Below are positions 6,258 through 9,420 of a DNA stretch of 9,420 nt, piece by piece. Made by a program: the position numbers and the translations under genes. The stretch comes from an uncultured Prevotella sp. (lineage in GTDB: Bacteria; Bacteroidota; Bacteroidia; Bacteroidales; Bacteroidaceae), in assembly GCA_900557405.1 (NCBI GenBank), contig USSF01000073.1:1-9420 (forward strand), read 5' to 3'. Position 1 is the first letter of the stretch. Each line of letters opens with the position of its first letter. The notes under the pieces were generated by a model, which saw only the letters and a list, made by a program, of their open reading frames with translations, had not been told where the DNA came from and did no database searches.

Positions 6258-6265
6258 TATTTTTG
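6258..6265 (+). promoter_or_regulatory. -7 box for gltX
   Basis: TATTTTTG fits TAnnTTTG exactly and is followed by C. The predicted start near 6272 gives a leader of about 70 nt before the ATG at 6342. It also excludes the GTG-initiated frame from 6243 as the true start, since that would begin upstream of the box. Confidence 0.55.
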
Positions 6266-6341
6266 CACATCTTATATGCCTAACGGAGCAAAAAAGGCAT
6301 TTACGAACAATAAAAAAACAATTTATCTTATAGATATAGAA

Positions 6342-7859
6342 ATGTCAGAAAGAAAAGTGAGAGTGCGTTTCGCACCAAGTCCTACGGGAGCTTTGCACAT
6401 CGGTGGTGTGCGTACAGCATTGTATAATTACCTCTTCGCCAAGCAGCATGGCGGCGATATGGTGTTCCGCATCGAGGACACCGACTCCAACCGCTTCGTG
6501 CCCGGAGCCGAAGAGTATATCATAGAGTCATTCAAGTGGCTCGGCATAAAGTTCGACGAAGGAGTGAGCTTCGGCGGAGAATACGGCCCTTACCGTCAGA
6601 GCGAGCGCCGCGACATCTACAAGAAATACGTGAAGCAGCTGCTCGACGAGGGCAAGGCTTACATCGCCTTCGACACTCCCGAGGAACTCGATGCCAAGCG
6701 CCAGGAGATAAAGAACTTCCAGTATGACGCCCACACACGCATGCAGATGCGCAATTCCCTCGCCATGCCAAAGGAGGAGGTGGATGCACTGATTGCCGAC
6801 GGCAAGCAGTACGTGGTGCGCTTCCTCATCCAGCCGGGCGAAGAGATCCACGTGAACGACATGATCCGCGGCGACGTGGTGATTAAGAGCGACATCCTCG
6901 ACGACAAGGTGCTCTACAAGAGCGCCGACGAGCTGCCCACATACCATCTGGCAAACATCGTGGACGACCATCTGATGCAGATCTCCCACGTAATCCGCGG
7001 CGAGGAATGGCTGCCGAGCGCACCGCTCCACGTGCTCCTCTACCGTGCCTTCGGCTGGGAGGACACCATGCCACGCTTCGCCCACCTGCCGCTGCTGCTC
7101 AAGCCCGACGGAAAGGGCAAGCTGAGCAAGCGCGACGGCGACCGTCTGGGATTCCCCGTATTCCCGCTCGAATGGCACGACCCCAAGACGGGCGACGTGA
7201 GCACAGGCTTCCGCGAGAGCGGCTACTTCCCCGAGGCTGTCATCAACTTCCTCGCCCTGCTGGGATGGAACCCCGGCACGGAGCAGGAGCTCTTCACGCT
7301 CGACGAACTGGTGCAGGCTTTCGACATCTCGAAATGCAGCAAAGCCGGAGCACGCTTCGACTATCAGAAGGGTATCTGGTTCAACCATGAATATATCCTG
7401 AAGAAGAGCAACGAGGAGATAGCACACCTCTTCGCCCCGATCGTGGCAAACAACGGCGTGGATGAACCGATGGAGCGCATCACCAAGGTGGTTTCGATGA
7501 TGAAAGACCGCGTTAGCTTCGTCAAGGAGCTGTGGCCTCTCTGCTCGTTCTTCTTCATCGCCCCTACGGAATACGACGAGAAGACCGTGCGCAAGCGCTG
7601 GAAGGAGGATTCCGCCAAGGTAATGACGGAGCTTGCCGACGTAATCGAGGGCATCGACGACTTTTCCATCGAGAACCAGGAGAAAATCGTAATGGCCTGG
7701 GTGGAGAGCAAGGGCTACAAGCTGGGCGACGTGATGAACGCCTTCCGCCTCACACTCGTCGGCATCGGCAAAGGCCCCGGCATGTTCGACATCACTGCCT
7801 TCCTCGGCAAGGAGGAGACGCTGAGGAGAATGAGAAAAGCCATTGAAGTGCTGAAATAG
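6342..7859 (+). CDS. gltX: Glutamyl-tRNA synthetase
   Basis: This encodes 505 residues, the usual length for the family. This class I synthetase charges tRNA(Glu) with glutamate using ATP in the cytoplasm. The start [16 protein letters not shown] carries the glutamate-binding FAPSPTG (10-16), and the HIGH-type motif is HIGG (19-22). RIEDTD follows at 43-48, [17 protein letters not shown] at 196-212, [10 protein letters not shown] at 214-223, and the KMSKS-type loop is KLSKR (260-264). The C-terminal half is the helical anticodon-binding region. The longer open frame beginning at 6243 adds a non-homologous 33-residue tail containing the promoter, so 6342 is chosen. waaA follows after 174 bp with no obvious promoter of its own, so the two are probably co-transcribed across the GC-rich repeat array. 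Confidence 0.97.
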   Translation: MSERKVRVRFAPSPTGALHIGGVRTALYNYLFAKQHGGDMVFRIEDTDSNRFVPGAEEYIIESFKWLGIKFDEGVSFGGEYGPYRQSERRDIYKKYVKQLLDEGKAYIAFDTPEELDAKRQEIKNFQYDAHTRMQMRNSLAMPKEEVDALIADGKQYVVRFLIQPGEEIHVNDMIRGDVVIKSDILDDKVLYKSADELPTYHLANIVDDHLMQISHVIRGEEWLPSAPLHVLLYRAFGWEDTMPRFAHLPLLLKPDGKGKLSKRDGDRLGFPVFPLEWHDPKTGDVSTGFRESGYFPEAVINFLALLGWNPGTEQELFTLDELVQAFDISKCSKAGARFDYQKGIWFNHEYILKKSNEEIAHLFAPIVANNGVDEPMERITKVVSMMKDRVSFVKELWPLCSFFFIAPTEYDEKTVRKRWKEDSAKVMTELADVIEGIDDFSIENQEKIVMAWVESKGYKLGDVMNAFRLTLVGIGKGPGMFDITAFLGKEETLRRMRKAIEVLK

Positions 7860-7864
7860 AAAGA

Positions 7865-7987
7865 CCCACCCTGAGCACCCACCCTGGCCCTCCCAAAGGG
7901 CAACCCACCCTGGCCCTCCCAAAGGGAGGGAAGGACATTTGCTTTGGAGGGAGGGAAAAAACCACCCTGACCCTCCCAAAGGGAGGG
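7865..7987. repeat. GC-rich intergenic repeat array between gltX and waaA
   Basis: The core CCCACCCTGGCCCTCCC followed by AAAGGG occurs at 7878-7900 and 7904-7930, the latter completed by AGGG. A variant with TGACCC is at 7962-7987, and a stub (CCCACCCTGAG) is at 7865. The second copy continues to 7944 and matches 2198-2238 in reverse complement at 39 of 41 positions. CCCTCCC AAA GGGAGGG can form a 7-bp hairpin at 7914-7930 and 7971-7987. The minus strand of the first two copies has four GGG runs with loops of 1, 3 and 1 nt, a canonical G-quadruplex pattern. The array begins six bases after the gltX stop. Confidence 0.9.
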
Positions 7988-8033
7988 AAAAAACAAGAAA
8001 CAAGAAAACAATAAACAACCAAACAAGCTGGTC

Positions 8034-9263
8034 GTGTACAATATTATAATATATATATACCTTCTCGGTGTGGCAATAGCCAGCCGTTGGGACGGAAAGA
8101 TCCGGAAGATGTGGCGGGGCGAACGGGACGCCTTCGACGTATTGAGAGAGAAAGTGGACCCGAACGCCAGATACCTCTGGTTCCACGCCGCATCGCTCGG
8201 AGAGTTCGAGCAGGGGCGCCCCATCATGGAGCGCCTGCGCAAGACACACCCCGAATACAAGATTCTGCTCACCTTCTTCTCCCCCTCGGGATACGAAGTG
8301 AGGAAGAACTATGAGGGGGCGGACATCATCTGCTACCTGCCGCTCGACACGCCGCTCAACGTCAGACGCTTCTTCCACATCATCCGTCCGGAGATGGCAT
8401 TCTTCATCAAATACGAGTTCTGGTGGAACTACATGACATACATGAAGAAGCACAACATCCCCGTATACAGCGTGAGCAGCATATTCCGCCCGCAGCAGGT
8501 ATTCTTCCGCTGGTACGGATACAGCTACCGCCGCGTGCTCAACTGCATCACGAAATTCTTCGTGCAGAACGAGCGCAGCCGCGAACTGCTCGCCACGCTC
8601 GGCATCAACAACGTGGAGATAACGGGCGACACACGCTTCGACCGCGTGCTCGAGATAAAGCAGGCTGCATCCGAGAAAGCTGCCGACATGCCCATCGTGG
8701 ACGCCTTCGCCAAGGGGCATAAGGTGTTCGTGGCAGGAAGCAGCTGGCCGCCGGACGAGGACATATTCATCCGATACTTCAACGAGCACAAGGACTGGCG
8801 CATCGTAATCGCCCCACACGTAATCGGCGAAGACCATCTGCAGCAGATTCTCTCCAAGCTGAAGCGCTCCGCCGTGAGATACACCAAGACATCTCCCGAG
8901 GAAGCGGCAAAGGCGGACTGCCTCATCATCGACTGCTTCGGACTCCTTTCCAGCATCTACTCATGCGCCAAGGTGACCTACGTGGGCGGTGGATTCGGAG
9001 TGGGCATCCACAATGTGCTCGAAGCCGCCGTATGGAACGTGCCCGTGATATTCGGCCCCAACAACAAGCGTTTCCAGGAAGCCCAGGAGCTCCTCGCCGT
9101 AAGGGGAGGAATGGAAATCGGCAGCTACGAAGACTTCAGCCAACTGATGCAGCGCTTCGATGCCGACAGCCAATACCTGCAGACCGCATCCGACGCCGCA
9201 GGGGGCTACGTGAAGACCAAGTCGGGAGCTGCCGACAAGGTTTTGAGGGAAGTAGGACTTTAA
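8034..9263 (+). CDS. waaA: 3-deoxy-D-manno-octulosonic acid (Kdo) transferase
   Basis: This encodes 409 residues. The enzyme transfers Kdo from CMP-Kdo onto lipid A precursor at the inner face of the inner membrane, an essential early step of LPS core assembly. The N-terminal hydrophobic anchor is NIIIYIYLLGVAIA (3-16), followed by RKMWRG (24-29). HAASLGEFEQG (51-61) contains the family's acceptor-side glutamate (E57). FIKYEFWWN (124-132), TGDTRFDR (197-204), APHVIGEDH (260-268) and VGGGFGVGIHNVLEAA (317-332, the donor-site glycine loop and HNVLE) follow in the expected order of a GT-B, GT30 enzyme. The start is GTG at 8034; there is no in-frame ATG upstream in the intergenic region, and the next one would remove the membrane anchor. 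The leader is a T-poor A/C-rich stretch likely to be unstructured. The gene lies 174 bp behind gltX in the same direction. Confidence 0.96.
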   Translation: MYNIIIYIYLLGVAIASRWDGKIRKMWRGERDAFDVLREKVDPNARYLWFHAASLGEFEQGRPIMERLRKTHPEYKILLTFFSPSGYEVRKNYEGADIICYLPLDTPLNVRRFFHIIRPEMAFFIKYEFWWNYMTYMKKHNIPVYSVSSIFRPQQVFFRWYGYSYRRVLNCITKFFVQNERSRELLATLGINNVEITGDTRFDRVLEIKQAASEKAADMPIVDAFAKGHKVFVAGSSWPPDEDIFIRYFNEHKDWRIVIAPHVIGEDHLQQILSKLKRSAVRYTKTSPEEAAKADCLIIDCFGLLSSIYSCAKVTYVGGGFGVGIHNVLEAAVWNVPVIFGPNNKRFQEAQELLAVRGGMEIGSYEDFSQLMQRFDADSQYLQTASDAAGGYVKTKSGAADKVLREVGL

Positions 9264-9307
9264 AGGCGGAAAGCTGTATATTGTACTCATTTTCAGATAA
9301 AAAGCAT

Positions 9308-9315
9308 TATCTTTG
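9308..9315 (+). promoter_or_regulatory. -7 box for the right-edge ATPase gene
   Basis: TATCTTTG matches TAnnTTTG and is followed by C, 39 bp before ATG at 9355. A TTG at 9281-9283 sits 24 bp upstream, longer than the usual 19-21. Transcription would start near 9322, so the palindrome at 9327-9340 lies at the start of the transcript. Confidence 0.5.
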
Positions 9316-9326
9316 CTTCTGAATTT

Positions 9327-9340
9327 TGTCACATGTGACA
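9327..9340. promoter_or_regulatory. 14-bp perfect palindrome, operator-like or weak terminator
   Basis: TGTCACATGTGACA is its own reverse complement and is followed by TTTTTT. Its position, 11 bp past the -7 box and 14 bp before the ATG, fits a repressor site; the half-sites resemble CRP/FNR-type TGTGA/TCACA words. Alternatively a 5-bp stem with CATG loop plus T6 could weakly terminate waaA transcripts, for which no other terminator is seen in 9264-9354. Confidence 0.5.
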
Positions 9341-9354
9341 TTTTTTAGAATTAC

Positions 9355-9420
9355 ATGATAGTAAACAGAAGTAAATACATCGACCAATTAGTACGTTCAA
9401 AAGGGAATGGACTGATTAAA
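9355..9420 (+). CDS. Start of an AAA/DUF4143-type ATP-binding protein, cut by the right edge
   Basis: Only 22 codons are visible: MIVNRSKYIDQLVRSKGNGL then IK. This closely resembles the N-terminus of the Bacteroidetes AAA_14/DUF4143 ATPase family (typically MIINR..YL.QL...K...LIK, soon followed by a Walker A region TGxRRCGKST), usually about 400 aa. The Walker motif lies outside the window, so the call rests on the short N-terminal match. Members are common, often multi-copy accessory genes whose function is unproven. A -7 box at 9308-9315 and a palindrome at 9327-9340 precede it. Confidence 0.6.
   Translation, partial: MIVNRSKYIDQLVRSKGNGLIK

Noticed and set aside
7860..8033. CRISPR array between gltX and waaA
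   Set aside because: Repeats are irregular in spacing, have no unique spacers of constant length, and recur at another locus in inverted orientation.
6528..8837. 769-codon open frame on the minus strand across gltX and waaA
   Set aside because: It lies antisense to two clearly recognised genes. Its translation has no recognisable family and crosses the repeat array; long antisense frames arise from the GC-rich codon bias here.

Overview
The window looks like a Bacteroidales chromosome, most likely Prevotellaceae. The evidence is the AT-rich leaders with TAnnTTTG-type -7 boxes and few Shine-Dalgarno sequences, a FadL/OmpP1-type outer-membrane protein, a Kdo transferase (Gram-negative envelope), and proteins that read like Prevotella/Bacteroides homologues. 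The species cannot be fixed from this window. The outer ends (about 1-2000 and after 9264) are visibly more AT-rich and look accessory. The middle (2259-9263) is GC-richer and codes for conserved housekeeping and envelope functions.

Layout. 1-613 (minus) holds the N-terminal 204 residues of a RhuM-family protein that runs off the left edge. A gene-free stretch (614-1019) carries the divergent promoters, three CAAACG words spaced exactly 21 bp apart, and a leader hairpin. 1020-1948 (plus) is a two-gene unit for small exported proteins. The first is of unknown family; the second ends in a DnaJ-like cysteine-rich zinc-binding module. A clear intrinsic terminator follows. 2259-3842 (minus) is a FadL/OmpP1-family outer-membrane transporter. 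4091-6142 (minus) is a 7TM-HD (PgpH-like) membrane phosphodiesterase, with its own 3' tandem repeat and terminator. 6342-7859 (plus) is glutamyl-tRNA synthetase (gltX) and 8034-9263 (plus) is Kdo transferase (waaA), probably one transcription unit. 9355-9420 is the start of an AAA/DUF4143-type ATPase gene that leaves the window on the right.

The most noteworthy non-coding signal is a GC-rich intergenic repeat whose core is CCCACCCTGGCCCTCCC followed by AAAGGGAGGG. It occurs 3' of the fadL-like gene and, in several copies, between gltX and waaA. Two copies 5.7 kb apart match at 39 of 41 positions. Both lie just after a stop codon in the same orientation relative to the upstream gene. The opposite strand carries a canonical G-quadruplex pattern, and part of the same G-rich tract can instead fold into a perfect 7-bp hairpin.

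Functionally the core genes concern envelope building and signalling (waaA for lipid A-Kdo, the FadL-like porin, a probable cyclic-di-AMP phosphodiesterase) plus translation (gltX). No tRNA, rRNA, CRISPR array or intact insertion sequence was seen.
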